A DNA stretch of 64,000 bases. It comes from Streptomyces flavotricini (GTDB taxonomy: Bacteria > Actinomycetota > Actinomycetes > Streptomycetales > Streptomycetaceae). The stretch covers positions 4,653,645 through 4,717,644 of the forward strand of contig NZ_JAINUL010000001.1 of the NCBI RefSeq assembly GCF_020639365.1, given 5' to 3'. The notes under the pieces were generated by a model. The model worked only from the letters and a program-made list of their open reading frames with translations. It ran no database searches and was not told the DNA's origin. The position numbers were made by a program, and so were the translations under genes. This document shows positions 16,515 to 27,300 of the stretch, piece by piece (the first letter of the stretch is position 1; the number at the start of each line of letters is the position of its first letter).

Positions 16515-17666
16515 GTGCACCTCGCCCCGACCGAAGGCCAGTTGCGGCTCCGCGCCGAACTGCGGGAGTACTTCCACGATCTGCTGCCGGGCGGGCCTCC
16601 CGAGGACCCCGCCGCCCAGCGCGCACTGCTGCGCCGCATCGGCGCCGACGGACTGCTCGGCCTCGGCTGGCCCGTCGAGTACGGCGGCCAAGGGCGGGGC
16701 CCCGACGAGCAGTTCGTCTTCTTCGACGAGGCCTACCGGGCCGGCGCCCCTGTCTCCATGGTCACCCTCAACACCGTGGGCCCGACCTTGATGAAGTACG
16801 GGACCCCGGAGCAGAAGGACTACTTCCTGCCCCGGATCCTCAGCGGCGAGATCGTCTTCGCCATCGGCTACTCGGAGCCCGGGGCCGGCACCGACCTGGC
16901 CTCGCTGCGCACCCGCGCCGTACGCGACGGAGCCGACTGGGTCGTCGACGGGCAGAAGATCTTCACCTCCAACGCCCAGAGCGCCGACTGGATCTGGCTC
17001 GCCTGCCGCACCGATCCCGACGCCCCCAAACACAAGGGCATCTCGATCATCCTGGTGCCCACCGGCGCCCCGGGCTTCGCGTGGACCCCGATCGACACGG
17101 TCGGCGGGCTCACGACCACGTCGACGTACTACGACGGCATCCGCGTACCCGCCGGGAACCTCGTCGGCCCCGAGCACGGCGGCTGGGGGCTGATCACCAA
17201 CCAGCTCAACCACGAGCGCGTGGCCCTCGCCGCCATCGGCATGCAGGCCGAGGACTTCTACACGAAGGCCCTGCACCACGCCCGCACCCCCGATCCGGTC
17301 ACCGGCGAGCGCCCCGCCGACCGCCCCTGGGTGCGGTCGCGGCTCGCCGAGGCACATGCCCGGCTGGCCGCCGTGCGCCTCCTGAACTGGCGCCTCGTCC
17401 AGGACGTGGGCAGCGCCACCCTGGCCCCCGGCGACGCCAGCGGCGTGAAGTTCCTCGGCACCGAGTCCACCGTCGAGGTGTACCGGATGTGCCAGGAGGT
17501 GGTCGGCGAGGAGGCCCTCGTACGGGGGCCCGCGGCGTTCGCCGGCGGCGAGCTGGAGCGGATGAACCGGGCCGCACAGATCAACACCTTCGGGGGCGGG
17601 GTCAGCGAGGTCCAGCGCGAGATCGTCGCCATGATGCGGCTCGGCATGAAGGGAAGGAAGCGATGA
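16515..17666 (+). CDS. acyl-CoA dehydrogenase, FadE29/ChsE2-like
   Basis: A 383-residue flavin-dependent acyl-CoA dehydrogenase. Flavin-contact motifs are visible (AIGYSEPGAGTDLASL and INTFGGGVSEVQREIVA). Length and position match Mycobacterium FadE29, half of the ChsE1-ChsE2 heteromer that dehydrogenates the three-carbon steroid side chain. GTG at 16515 has GGGAGG eight bases upstream; upstream in-frame codons overlap the operator. The ATGA overlap with the next gene indicates translational coupling. Steroid specificity is inferred from the operon. Confidence 0.85.
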   Translation: MHLAPTEGQLRLRAELREYFHDLLPGGPPEDPAAQRALLRRIGADGLLGLGWPVEYGGQGRGPDEQFVFFDEAYRAGAPVSMVTLNTVGPTLMKYGTPEQKDYFLPRILSGEIVFAIGYSEPGAGTDLASLRTRAVRDGADWVVDGQKIFTSNAQSADWIWLACRTDPDAPKHKGISIILVPTGAPGFAWTPIDTVGGLTTTSTYYDGIRVPAGNLVGPEHGGWGLITNQLNHERVALAAIGMQAEDFYTKALHHARTPDPVTGERPADRPWVRSRLAEAHARLAAVRLLNWRLVQDVGSATLAPGDASGVKFLGTESTVEVYRMCQEVVGEEALVRGPAAFAGGELERMNRAAQINTFGGGVSEVQREIVAMMRLGMKGRKR

Positions 17667-18643
17667 CCGCCACGGCGGACCAGGCAGCGGGAAGGGGTGC
17701 GGATGCGGACGCCGAGGAGGCCGCCCGGTTCCACGCCCTGCTCAAGACCTTCGAAGGGCGCCCCGCCGCCACCGCGGGCCGGGGCAAGGACCCCGTCAAC
17801 CAGCCGATGATCCGCCACTGGTGCGAGGCGATGGGCGATGCCGACCCCGCGTACACCGGCCCGGACGCCATCGCCCCGCCCACCATGCTCCAGGCCTGGA
17901 CGATGGGCGGGCTCTCCGGGCACGGCGACCGCTCCTCCGCCTACGACGAGCTCCTCGCCCTGCTCGACGGCGCGGGCTGCACGTCCGTCGTCGCCACCGA
18001 CTGCGAGCAGGAGTACCTGCGGCCGCTGCGCCCCGGCGACACGATCACCTACGACGCCGTCATCGAGTCCGTGTCCCCGCGCAAGACGACGAAGCTGGGC
18101 ACCGGCCACTTCGTGACCACCCGCATGGACGTGCGCGCGGACGGCGAACTGGCCGGGACCCACCGCTTCCGGATCCTCAAGTACGCGCCCGCCGCCCCGC
18201 GCGAGAAGAAGCCCGCGGCCCGGCGCCCCCGCCCGGTGGTCAACCGCGACAACCAGGGCTTCTGGGACGGGGTCGCGGCCCGCGAGCTGCTGATCCAGCG
18301 CTGCACCGCCTGCGCGACCCTCCGCTTCCCCTGGCTTCCCGGCTGCAACGCCTGCGCGAGCCTGGACTGGGACACCGTCGAGGCCTCCGGCGCCGGCACG
18401 GTGTTCAGCTACGTCGTCATGCACCACCCGCCCTTCCCGGCCTTCACCGCGCATGAGGATCCCGCTGCCGCGGGGGGCCCGTACGCGGTCGCGCTCGTCG
18501 AACTCGCCGAGGGCGTCCGCATGGTCAGCAACATCACCGGCGTCCCGTACGACAAGGTCCGCATCGGGATGCCCGTGCAGCTGGAGTTCCTGCGGGTCGA
18601 CGAGGACCTGGAGCTGCCGGTCTTCCGAGGGAGCGAGGGCTGA
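17663..18643 (+). CDS. MaoC-like / DUF35 OB-fold protein, ChsH2-like
   Basis: A 326-residue two-domain protein. Residues about 20-180 form a MaoC-like hot-dog domain. The C-terminal half is a DUF35 rubredoxin-like zinc ribbon plus OB fold, with paired Cys in CTACATLRFPWLPGCNACAS. This architecture is that of mycobacterial ChsH2 (Rv3542c, 311 residues): the hot-dog half pairs with ChsH1 to hydrate the enoyl-CoA, and the DUF35 half pairs with the Ltp2 aldolase. Both partners are encoded just downstream. Start and stop overlap the neighbours by four and one bases. Confidence 0.87.
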   Translation: MTATADQAAGRGADADAEEAARFHALLKTFEGRPAATAGRGKDPVNQPMIRHWCEAMGDADPAYTGPDAIAPPTMLQAWTMGGLSGHGDRSSAYDELLALLDGAGCTSVVATDCEQEYLRPLRPGDTITYDAVIESVSPRKTTKLGTGHFVTTRMDVRADGELAGTHRFRILKYAPAAPREKKPAARRPRPVVNRDNQGFWDGVAARELLIQRCTACATLRFPWLPGCNACASLDWDTVEASGAGTVFSYVVMHHPPFPAFTAHEDPAAAGGPYAVALVELAEGVRMVSNITGVPYDKVRIGMPVQLEFLRVDEDLELPVFRGSEG

Positions 18644-19692
18644 TGGACTTCCATCCCACCGAGGAGCAGGCCGCGGCGGCCGGGCTGGCCGGCCGGATCT
18701 TCCGCGACCTCGCCACCCACGAACGCCTCGCCGCGGCCGGCACCGGCAGCGACGCCGAGCTGTGGAAGGCCCTCACCGCCGCCGGACTGACCGCCGCCGT
18801 GGAGGACATAGGCCTGCTCGGCCTGGTGCTGCTGCTGGAGGAGCAGGGCCGCACCACCGCGCAGGTCCCGTACGCCGCCACCTGCGCGTACGGGATCCTG
18901 CCCGTCGCCGCGCACGGCAGCGCCGAGCAGCGCCTGCGGCTGCTGCCCGCCCTGGGCTCGGGCGAGGCGGTCGCCACCGGAGCCTTCCCGGCCCGCGGCC
19001 GCATCACCGCCTCGTCTGACGGCCGGCTGACCGGGACCGCCCCCGTCGTGCCCTGGCTGCGCGACGCCACGCACGTGCTGGTCCCGGACGCCGACCGGTT
19101 CCTGTGGCTCGTACGGACGGACGCTCCCGGCGTCGGGACGCCCGAGGTGGAAACCACCGCCCCCTGGTCGGCGGGGCGGCTCACCCTGGCGGGGGCCGAG
19201 GCCGAACGGCTGGGCGACGGCCCGGCCTACGAAGCCGTACTGGCCACCGCCCGCATCGCCTTCGCGGGGCTCCAGGCGGGGGTCTGCGCGGGCTCGCTGG
19301 CCCGCGCCGTCGAGTACACCTCCACCCGCGAGCAGTTCGGGCGGCCGCTCTCCACGAACCAGGGGGTCATGCTGCGCGCGGCCGACGCGTACATGGACAC
19401 CGAGGCGATCCGGGTCACCGCGTACGAGGCGGCCTGGCGGATCGACGAGGGACTTCCGGCGCGCGAGCACGCCCTGACCGCGGCTTGGTGGGCCTCCGAG
19501 GCCGGCACGCGGGTCGTGCACGCGGGCCAGCACCTGCACGGCGGAATGGGAGCCGACCTGGACCATCCCGTCCACCGGCACTTCCTCTGGGGGCGCCAGC
19601 TGGACGCGTACCTGGGCTGCGGCGGCGAGCTGCTGGCCGAGCTGGGCGCGCTCCTGTCCGACCACGCAGCACCCGAGGGGGACGACGCATGA
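18643..19692 (+). CDS. acyl-CoA dehydrogenase, FadE28/ChsE1-like
   Basis: A 349-residue acyl-CoA dehydrogenase homologue, shorter and more divergent than its partner at 16515. Recognisable segments are VEYTSTREQFGRPLSTNQG and VVHAGQHLHGGMGADLDHPV, the C-terminal helical domain. Single-chain family members run about 380 residues, so the shorter length fits the FadE28 half of an alpha2beta2 enzyme in which each chain supplies part of the active site. The start overlaps the previous stop (TGATG) and the stop overlaps the next start (ATGA). Confidence 0.83.
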   Translation: MDFHPTEEQAAAAGLAGRIFRDLATHERLAAAGTGSDAELWKALTAAGLTAAVEDIGLLGLVLLLEEQGRTTAQVPYAATCAYGILPVAAHGSAEQRLRLLPALGSGEAVATGAFPARGRITASSDGRLTGTAPVVPWLRDATHVLVPDADRFLWLVRTDAPGVGTPEVETTAPWSAGRLTLAGAEAERLGDGPAYEAVLATARIAFAGLQAGVCAGSLARAVEYTSTREQFGRPLSTNQGVMLRAADAYMDTEAIRVTAYEAAWRIDEGLPAREHALTAAWWASEAGTRVVHAGQHLHGGMGADLDHPVHRHFLWGRQLDAYLGCGGELLAELGALLSDHAAPEGDDA

Positions 19693-20084
19693 ACGTCGGC
19701 GACACACTGGCGCCGCTGGAGATACCGGTCACGCGCACGCTGATCGTGGCGGGCGCGATCGCCTCGCGCGATTACCAGGACGTGCACCACGACGCCTCGC
19801 TCGCACGCGAGAAGGGCTCCCCGGACATCTTCATGAACATCCTGACCACCAACGGCCTGGTCGGCCGGTACATCACCGATCGGCTCGGGCCGGGTGCCGT
19901 CCTGCGCAAGGTGGCCATCCGGCTCGGCGCCCCCAACCACCCGGGCGACACGATGGTCCTGACCGGCACCGTGGTCGCCCTCGACGGGGACCGGGCGGAG
20001 ATCCGGGTCGTCGGCGCCAACGGCATCGGCCACCACGTCACCGGCACGGTCACCGTCATCCTCCCGGCGGAGGTGGCGGCATGA
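19689..20084 (+). CDS. MaoC-like hydratase subunit, ChsH1-like
   Basis: A 131-residue single hot-dog-fold protein. ASRDYQDVHHDASLAREKG carries the Asp and His expected of R-specific enoyl-CoA hydratases. Length matches mycobacterial ChsH1 (Rv3541c), which forms a heteromer with the N-terminal domain of ChsH2, here encoded two genes upstream. ATG 19689 is set by the ATGA overlap; its stop overlaps the Ltp2-like start in the same way. Confidence 0.85.
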   Translation: MNVGDTLAPLEIPVTRTLIVAGAIASRDYQDVHHDASLAREKGSPDIFMNILTTNGLVGRYITDRLGPGAVLRKVAIRLGAPNHPGDTMVLTGTVVALDGDRAEIRVVGANGIGHHVTGTVTVILPAEVAA

Positions 20085-21247
20085 GCGTCAGGCACCGCGA
20101 CACGCTCGGCGGGCGCGCCGCCATCGCCGGCATCGGCGCGACCGAGTTCTCCAAGGACTCCGGCCGCAGCGAGCTGCGGCTCGCCGTCGAAGCCGTGCAC
20201 GCGGCCCTCGACGACGCCGGGCTGACCCCCGCCGACGTCGACGGCATGGTCACCTTCACCATGGACACCAGTCCCGAGATCACCGTGGCCCAGGCCGCCG
20301 GGATCGGGGACCTCTCCTTCTTCTCCCGGATCCACTACGGCGGTGGCGCGGCCTGTGCCACCGTCCAGCAGGCCGCCCTCGCCGTCGCCACCGGGGTCGC
20401 GGAGGTCGTGGTCTGCTACCGCGCGTTCAACGAGCGCTCCGGCCGCCGTTTCGGCTCCGGGGTGCAGCAGCGCGAGCCCTCGGCGGAGGGCGCGGCGCTC
20501 GGCTGGTCGCTGCCCTGGGGACTGCTCACCCCGGCCTCCTGGGTGGCCATGACCGCGCAGCGCTATCTGCACGCGTACAACCTGACCCCCGAGGCCTTCG
20601 GCCACGTCGCGGTCACCGACCGCCGGCACGCCGCGAACAACCCCGCCGCCTACTTCCACGGCAAGCCCATCACCCTCGCCGATCACGCCGCCTCGCGCTG
20701 GATCGTCGAACCGCTGCGGCTGCTGGACTGCTGCCAGGAGACGGACGGCGGTCAGGCGCTGATCGTCACCAGCACCGAGCGCGCCCGGGACCTGCGCCGC
20801 GCACCCGCCGTGATCACCGCCGCCGCGCAGGGCGCCGGGCGCCGCCAGGAGGGCATGACCTCCTTCTACCGCGACGACCTCACCGGGCTCCCGGAGATGG
20901 ACGTGGTCGCCCGTCAGCTGTGGCGGACCAGCGGACTGCGGCCCTCGGACATCGACGTCGGCATCCTCTACGACCACTTCACCCCCTTCGTCCTGATGCA
21001 GCTGGAGGAGTTCGGATTCTGCGAGCCCGGCGAGGCCGCCGACTTCGTCGCCGCGGACGCGCTGCCGCTCAACACCCACGGCGGCCAGCTCGGAGAGGCG
21101 TACCTGCACGGGATGAACGGCATCGCCGAAGCCGTCCGGCAGATGCGCGGCACCTCCGTGAACCAGGTGGCGGGAGCCTCCCGCGCCCTGGTCACGGCCG
21201 GGACCGGGGTCCCGACGTCCGGGCTGATCCTGGCAGCCGACGGCTGA
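20081..21247 (+). CDS. thiolase-fold lipid-transfer protein / aldolase, Ltp2-like
   Basis: A 388-residue SCP-x thiolase-family protein. It has the N-terminal fold (AAIAGIGATEFSKDSG), the nucleophile-loop region (HYGGGAACATVQQAA), the central YDHFTPFVLMQLEEFGF and the C-terminal NTHGGQLGEAYLHGM. In mycobacteria Ltp2 works with the DUF35 domain of ChsH2 as a retro-aldolase that removes the last side-chain carbons as propionyl-CoA. It is the last gene of the coupled operon and is followed by paired hairpins. Confidence 0.87.
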   Translation: MSVRHRDTLGGRAAIAGIGATEFSKDSGRSELRLAVEAVHAALDDAGLTPADVDGMVTFTMDTSPEITVAQAAGIGDLSFFSRIHYGGGAACATVQQAALAVATGVAEVVVCYRAFNERSGRRFGSGVQQREPSAEGAALGWSLPWGLLTPASWVAMTAQRYLHAYNLTPEAFGHVAVTDRRHAANNPAAYFHGKPITLADHAASRWIVEPLRLLDCCQETDGGQALIVTSTERARDLRRAPAVITAAAQGAGRRQEGMTSFYRDDLTGLPEMDVVARQLWRTSGLRPSDIDVGILYDHFTPFVLMQLEEFGFCEPGEAADFVAADALPLNTHGGQLGEAYLHGMNGIAEAVRQMRGTSVNQVAGASRALVTAGTGVPTSGLILAADG

Positions 21248-21311
21248 GCCGGGAGCCGTGGGCCGGCCCACGGGCCGGCCCGCGCGCGTCGCCCGGGGCA
21301 CCCGAGGTCGC

Positions 21312-21350
21312 CCTGCCCCTCCACCTTCAGGAGGTGGGGCAGGCCCCACC
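21312..21350 (+). terminator. overlapping alternative hairpins after the steroid-type operon
   Basis: CCTGCCCC (21312-21319) can pair with GGGGCAGG (21336-21343). Alternatively GGTGGGGC (21333-21340) pairs perfectly with GCCCCACC (21343-21350). The arms share bases, so the structures exclude each other. The likely role is termination before the sigma gene; switching is possible. Confidence 0.55.
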
Positions 21351-21426
21351 CCTACAACCTGAGATGGATCCAGCTTCGGCACTTGCGGCCGATCCCAGGT
21401 CCGGACCGCGCTTCTAGCGTGGAGCC

Positions 21427-21960
21427 ATGACCACGCCTGTGTGCACGCTCGCCTCGAACCCGACGCCGTACCCGTCGTTCTCGGCGTACGTCCGGACCCG
21501 CGGCTCGGTCCTGATGCGCACCGCTCGCTCGCTCACCGCCAACCCGTGCGATGCCGAGGACCTGCTCCAGACGGCCCTCGCCAAGACGTACGTCGCCTGG
21601 GACCGCATCGAGGACCACCGAGCCCTCGACGGCTACGTCCGCCGGGCCCTGGTCAACACCCGCACCTCCCAGTGGCGCAAGCGCAAGGTCGACGAGTTCG
21701 CCTGTGACGAGCTCCCGGAGCCCGAGGAGACGCCCGCCTCCGACCCCGCCGAGGCGCAGGCGCTGCGCGACGCGATGTGGCGGGCGGTGACCCGGCTTCC
21801 CGACCGGCAGCGCGCGATGGTCGTCCTGCGCTACTACGAGGACCTGAGCGAGGCGCAGACCGCCGAGCTCCTCGGGGTCTCGATCGGCACGGTCAAGAGC
21901 GCCGTCTCGCGCGCCCTGGTCAAGCTCCGCGAGGACCCGGAGCTCACCCCGGTCCGCTGA
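21427..21960 (+). CDS. SigE-family ECF RNA polymerase sigma factor
   Basis: A 177-residue ECF sigma factor. Region 2 (about 15-85) shows NPCDAEDLLQTALAKTYVAW; region 4 ends with EDLSEAQTAELLGVSIGTVK and the DNA-reading helix SAVSRALVKLRED. It matches the actinobacterial SigE-family (TIGR02983) type. No anti-sigma gene lies next to it, so control may be transcriptional. ATG at 21427 leaves little room for a leader after the hairpins upstream. It could read through into the acyl-CoA synthetase, but the tandem parS sites lie between. Confidence 0.85.
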   Translation: MTTPVCTLASNPTPYPSFSAYVRTRGSVLMRTARSLTANPCDAEDLLQTALAKTYVAWDRIEDHRALDGYVRRALVNTRTSQWRKRKVDEFACDELPEPEETPASDPAEAQALRDAMWRAVTRLPDRQRAMVVLRYYEDLSEAQTAELLGVSIGTVKSAVSRALVKLREDPELTPVR

Positions 21961-21970
21961 ACGGGCCCGT

Positions 21971-21984
21971 GTTTCACGTGAAAC
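21971..21984. other. parS site, perfect core (first of a tandem pair)
   Basis: GTTTCACGTGAAAC is an exact 14-bp parS palindrome, located just after the sigma-factor stop in non-coding DNA. Confidence 0.9.
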
Positions 21985-21990
21985 ATCGCC

Positions 21991-22004
21991 GTTTCACGTG
22001 AAAC
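21991..22004. other. parS site, perfect core (second of a tandem pair)
   Basis: A second exact GTTTCACGTGAAAC with its centre 20 bp (about two helical turns) from the first, so two ParB dimers would load on the same DNA face. Confidence 0.9.
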
Positions 22005-22121
22005 GTCGGCGATTGGTTGCCGTGTTTGTACTTCCGGGTAGTGACATGCCGACCGGTACGTGCGCAGAATCGGCTGCATCCGTAGCCGCCGCAGCGCCGC
22101 AGCGCTCACCGGGAGGACGCT

Positions 22122-23783
<1,662 letters not shown>

Positions 23784-23801
23784 GCCGTGAAGGCGTGCTG
23801 C

Positions 23802-24386
23802 TCAGCCCTGGCCGGCCTTGGTCAGCCAGGGCCGCAGCAGCCTGCTGACGGCCGGCATCGCCAGGTAGGTCATCAGCGTGCTGAAGACGACCGCGAAGGC
23901 GGCCGTCCGCAGGACGAAGTGCAGGTCCACCAGATACGGCCCGAGCACCGCGTTGCCGGCGAGCGAGATCGGGAAGATGGCCAGCCCCGAGCTGATCGCC
24001 ATCTTCCAGCGCGGCGGCGCGGGCCGGGTCGTACCCGGCTTGGCGAACCAGGTCTCCATGCCGTGCAGTTCGCGCCGGGCTATCTCGGTGTGGTGGTGGC
24101 CCAGGCAATTGGAGAACCACTCGGCCCGCTCGGCGGAGTCCTGCCACCGCTGGAAGGCCTCCTGGTCGCGGAAGCGGTGGACCAGGAACCACGGCCCGCC
24201 GTCCGCCGCCGGACGGAACAGCCCGTACCCCAGATGCCCGGGGAAGGTGGCGGCCGTCTCCAGGATCCCGTGGGCCCAGGCCTCGAACGCCTCCTCGTGG
24301 CCCGGCTCCACCTGCCGGGCGATCAGGAGGTTCACCTCCCCGTCGTCGGCGGGGACGGTCTGCTCGCGCGTGTCGGTGATGGCCAT
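23802..24386 (-). CDS. ABM-domain protein with C-terminal membrane helices
   Basis: A 194-residue protein with an antibiotic-biosynthesis-monooxygenase-like ferredoxin fold (about 15-115; VNLLIARQVEPGHEEAFEAW, then FLVHRFRDQEAFQRW) joined to two predicted transmembrane helices (AISSGLAIFPISLAGNAVL and VLRTAAFAVVFSTLMTYLAM). Such fusions are common in Streptomyces; no substrate is known. The stop converges with the acyl-CoA synthetase stop with only 18 bases between, and no terminator is visible. Confidence 0.78.
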   Translation of the reverse strand: MAITDTREQTVPADDGEVNLLIARQVEPGHEEAFEAWAHGILETAATFPGHLGYGLFRPAADGGPWFLVHRFRDQEAFQRWQDSAERAEWFSNCLGHHHTEIARRELHGMETWFAKPGTTRPAPPRWKMAISSGLAIFPISLAGNAVLGPYLVDLHFVLRTAAFAVVFSTLMTYLAMPAVSRLLRPWLTKAGQG

Positions 24387-24399
24387 CGGGCCAGGATGA

Positions 24400-27300
24400 C
24401 TAGTTCGTTCCGATCTTGGCCAGCAGGTCCACGATGCGGCCCTGGACGTCCGCCGTGGTGGACCGTTCGGCGAGGAAGAGCACGCTCTCCCCGGAGGCCA
24501 GCCGCGGCAGTTCGTCCGGGTCGATCCCCGTGGCCGTGTAGACGACCAACGGGGTCCGGTTGAGCTGCCCGTTGGCGCGCAGCCAGTCCACGATCCCGGC
24601 CCGCCGGCGCCGGACCTGCATCAGGTCCATGACCACCAGGTTGGGACGCATCCGCGTCGCCAGCTCCACCGCGTCGGTGTCCGCGCCCGCCCGCGCGACC
24701 TGGAGGCCGCGCCGTTCCAGGGCGGCCGTCAGCGCCGTCGCGATCTCGTCGCGCTCCTCGATCAGCAGCACGCGGGAGGGGTGCTGCTCGCTGTCGCGCG
24801 GGGCGAGCGCCTTGAGGAGGACGGCGGGGTCGGCCCCGTACGCCGCCTCACGCGTGGCGTGCCCCAGCCCGGCCGTGACCAGTACGGGGACCTCGGCGGC
24901 CACCGCGGCCTGGCGCAGGGACTGCAGGGCGGTCCGGGTGATCGGCCCCGTCAGCGGGTCCACGAACAGTGCGGCGGGGAACGCGGCGATCTGCGCGTCC
25001 ACCTCCTCGCGGGAGTTGACGATCACCGGCCGGTAGCCGCGGTCGCTGAGCGCCTGCTGGGTCTGCACATCGGGCGCCGGCCACACCAGGAGGCGGCGCG
25101 GGTTGTCCAGGGGCTCCGGGGGCAGTTCGTCGTCCACGGGCAGCGGTACGGGCCGGTTGACGACCTCGACGGCGCCCCCGGGTCCGTCCAGCGGCTCGGG
25201 ACCCTCGACGGCGCCCGCCTCGGGGGCTCCTATCGCGAACGCCCGTCCCTGGGGCGCGGGCTCGGCGAGCCGGCGCCGACGGCCGGAGCCGCTCGTGGCG
25301 CCCGCGCCGTCGGTGGAGCCGGAGTCGACAGAGATGCCCTGGCCGAGGGTGCCGAGGGCGCGCACGCTGATCGGCTGTGCGGCCTCGGCCGGGGTGTCCT
25401 GGGGCTGCCTGGCCCCGGGGACGGCCACCGGGCCGGCGCCCTCCTCGTCCTCGGGAGCGGTACGGGCCGCCGGGACCGGCCAGGCCGGAGTGGCGGGCAG
25501 CGCACGCCGACGACCGGTCGGCGGTACGGGCTCCTCCGCGGCCGGGGCCGGCTGCGCGGCGGGGGCCGCGGGCTCGGCGGCGGGCGCGCTCAGTACTCGG
25601 CGCCCGCGCCGCCCGGCCGGGGCGTCGCCCTCGGCCTCGCCGGAAGCGGGTACGGGACCGGGCACGGCGGGGCCCGCCGCGGAGCCCGGCGCCGGTGCGG
25701 GAGCCGCTGCCGGGGTCGGGCCCGCGGGCAGGGCGAAGCCGCCCTCGGGGGCGATGGGCCGTACGGGGGCCTGCGGGGCGGCGGCCTGGGCCGGGCCGAG
25801 GCCCGTCGCAGGTACGGGACCGCCGGGCTGGGGCGCGGCGGCCGAACCCAGCGCGCGCCGCCGTCCGGCGGGATGCTCGGTCACCGGAACCGGCGGCACG
25901 GCGGGCGCCGGGGGTCCGGGCGGCACCGGCACGCCCTGCTGCACCGGGGGCACACCGGGACCGCGGCCCGGTCCGGGAGACCCCTGCGGCACCGGCGGCA
26001 GCGCGGGCATGGCGGTGCCCTGCGGGGGCACGGGCCGGCCGGGGCCACCCTCGCCGCCGCCCGTCTCGCTTCCGTCGCCGTCCCGGCCGCGCCGGCGCCC
26101 GGTGCCCAGGCCCGCCGGATTCACCGGGGACTGCGCGAGCTCGGGGCTCGCGGCGTCGACTCCACCGGACTCGCCCGCCCGCCGCCGCCCGGACGGCAGC
26201 GCCAGTGCGCTTCCGCCCCCGGCGGCGCCGTTCGCCTTCGCCTCCTCGGCCGAGTCCTCCAGGAAGGCGTCCACCCCGCGCCGGGCCCGCCGCCCCGCGG
26301 GGCCCTTGCCCGGGCCCTCGGCGGCCGCGGGCTCCTTCGCGGGCTCGGGCTTCGGCTCCGGCAGCGTCACCGTTCCGGCTCCCGCGCCGAGCGGCAGCTC
26401 CAGTACGTACGCACCGCCGGGCGCGCCGGGTACCTCCACCGTCTGCAGCACACCACCGTGCGCGGCCACGATGCCCCGCACGATCGGCTCGTGCACCGGG
26501 TTGCCGCCCTCGTACGGCCCGCGCACCTCGATCCGTACGACATCGCCCCGCTGCGCGGCGGCCACGACGATCGTCGAGTCGCCGTACCCGCTGCCCTGGG
26601 GGGTCTTGCCGGTGGCGTCCACCCCGGCGACGTCCGCGACCAGATGGGCGAGGGCGCCGGCGATCCGCTCGGCGTCCACCTCGGCCTCGATGGTCGGCGC
26701 GTGGACGGCGAACTGCACGCGGCCCGGGCCGATCAGCTCGACCGCGCCGTCGATGCCGGCCGCGACGACCCCGTCGATCAGGACCTTCTTCTTCCTGAGC
26801 TTCTCGGTGCCCGCGTCGAGTCGCTGGAAGCCGAGCACGTTGTCGACGAGCGCGGTCATCCGGGAGTATCCGGCGGCCAGGTGGTGCAGCAGTTGGTTGG
26901 CCTCGGGCCACAGCTGCCCCGCGTCGTCGGCGGCCAGCGTGGCCAGCTCCCCGCGCAGTTCCTCCAGCGGCCCGCGCAGGGAATCGCCGAGGACGGCCAG
27001 CAGCTGGGCGTGCCGGGCGGCCAGCGCGTCGTAGGGCCGCCGGTCGGTGAAGGTCATGACGGCGCCGACGAGCAGCTCCCCGTCCCGTACGGGCGAGGTG
27101 GTCAGGTCGACGGAGACGGGCTGCCCGGCCTTGTTCCAGAGCACCTGGCCGCGCACCCGGTGCTTGCGGCCGCTGCGCAGGGTGTCGGCGAGCGGGGACT
27201 CCTCGAAGGGGAACGGCGAGCCGTCGGCGCGCGAGTGCTGGATCAGCCCGTGCAGCTCGCGGTTGCCGAGGTCGGTGGCGCGGTATCCGAGGATCTGCGC

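Noticed and set aside
21961..22121. The gap with tandem parS considered as oriC
   Set aside because: There are no DnaA-box clusters and no dnaA or dnaN genes; parS alone indicates only that oriC is in the region.
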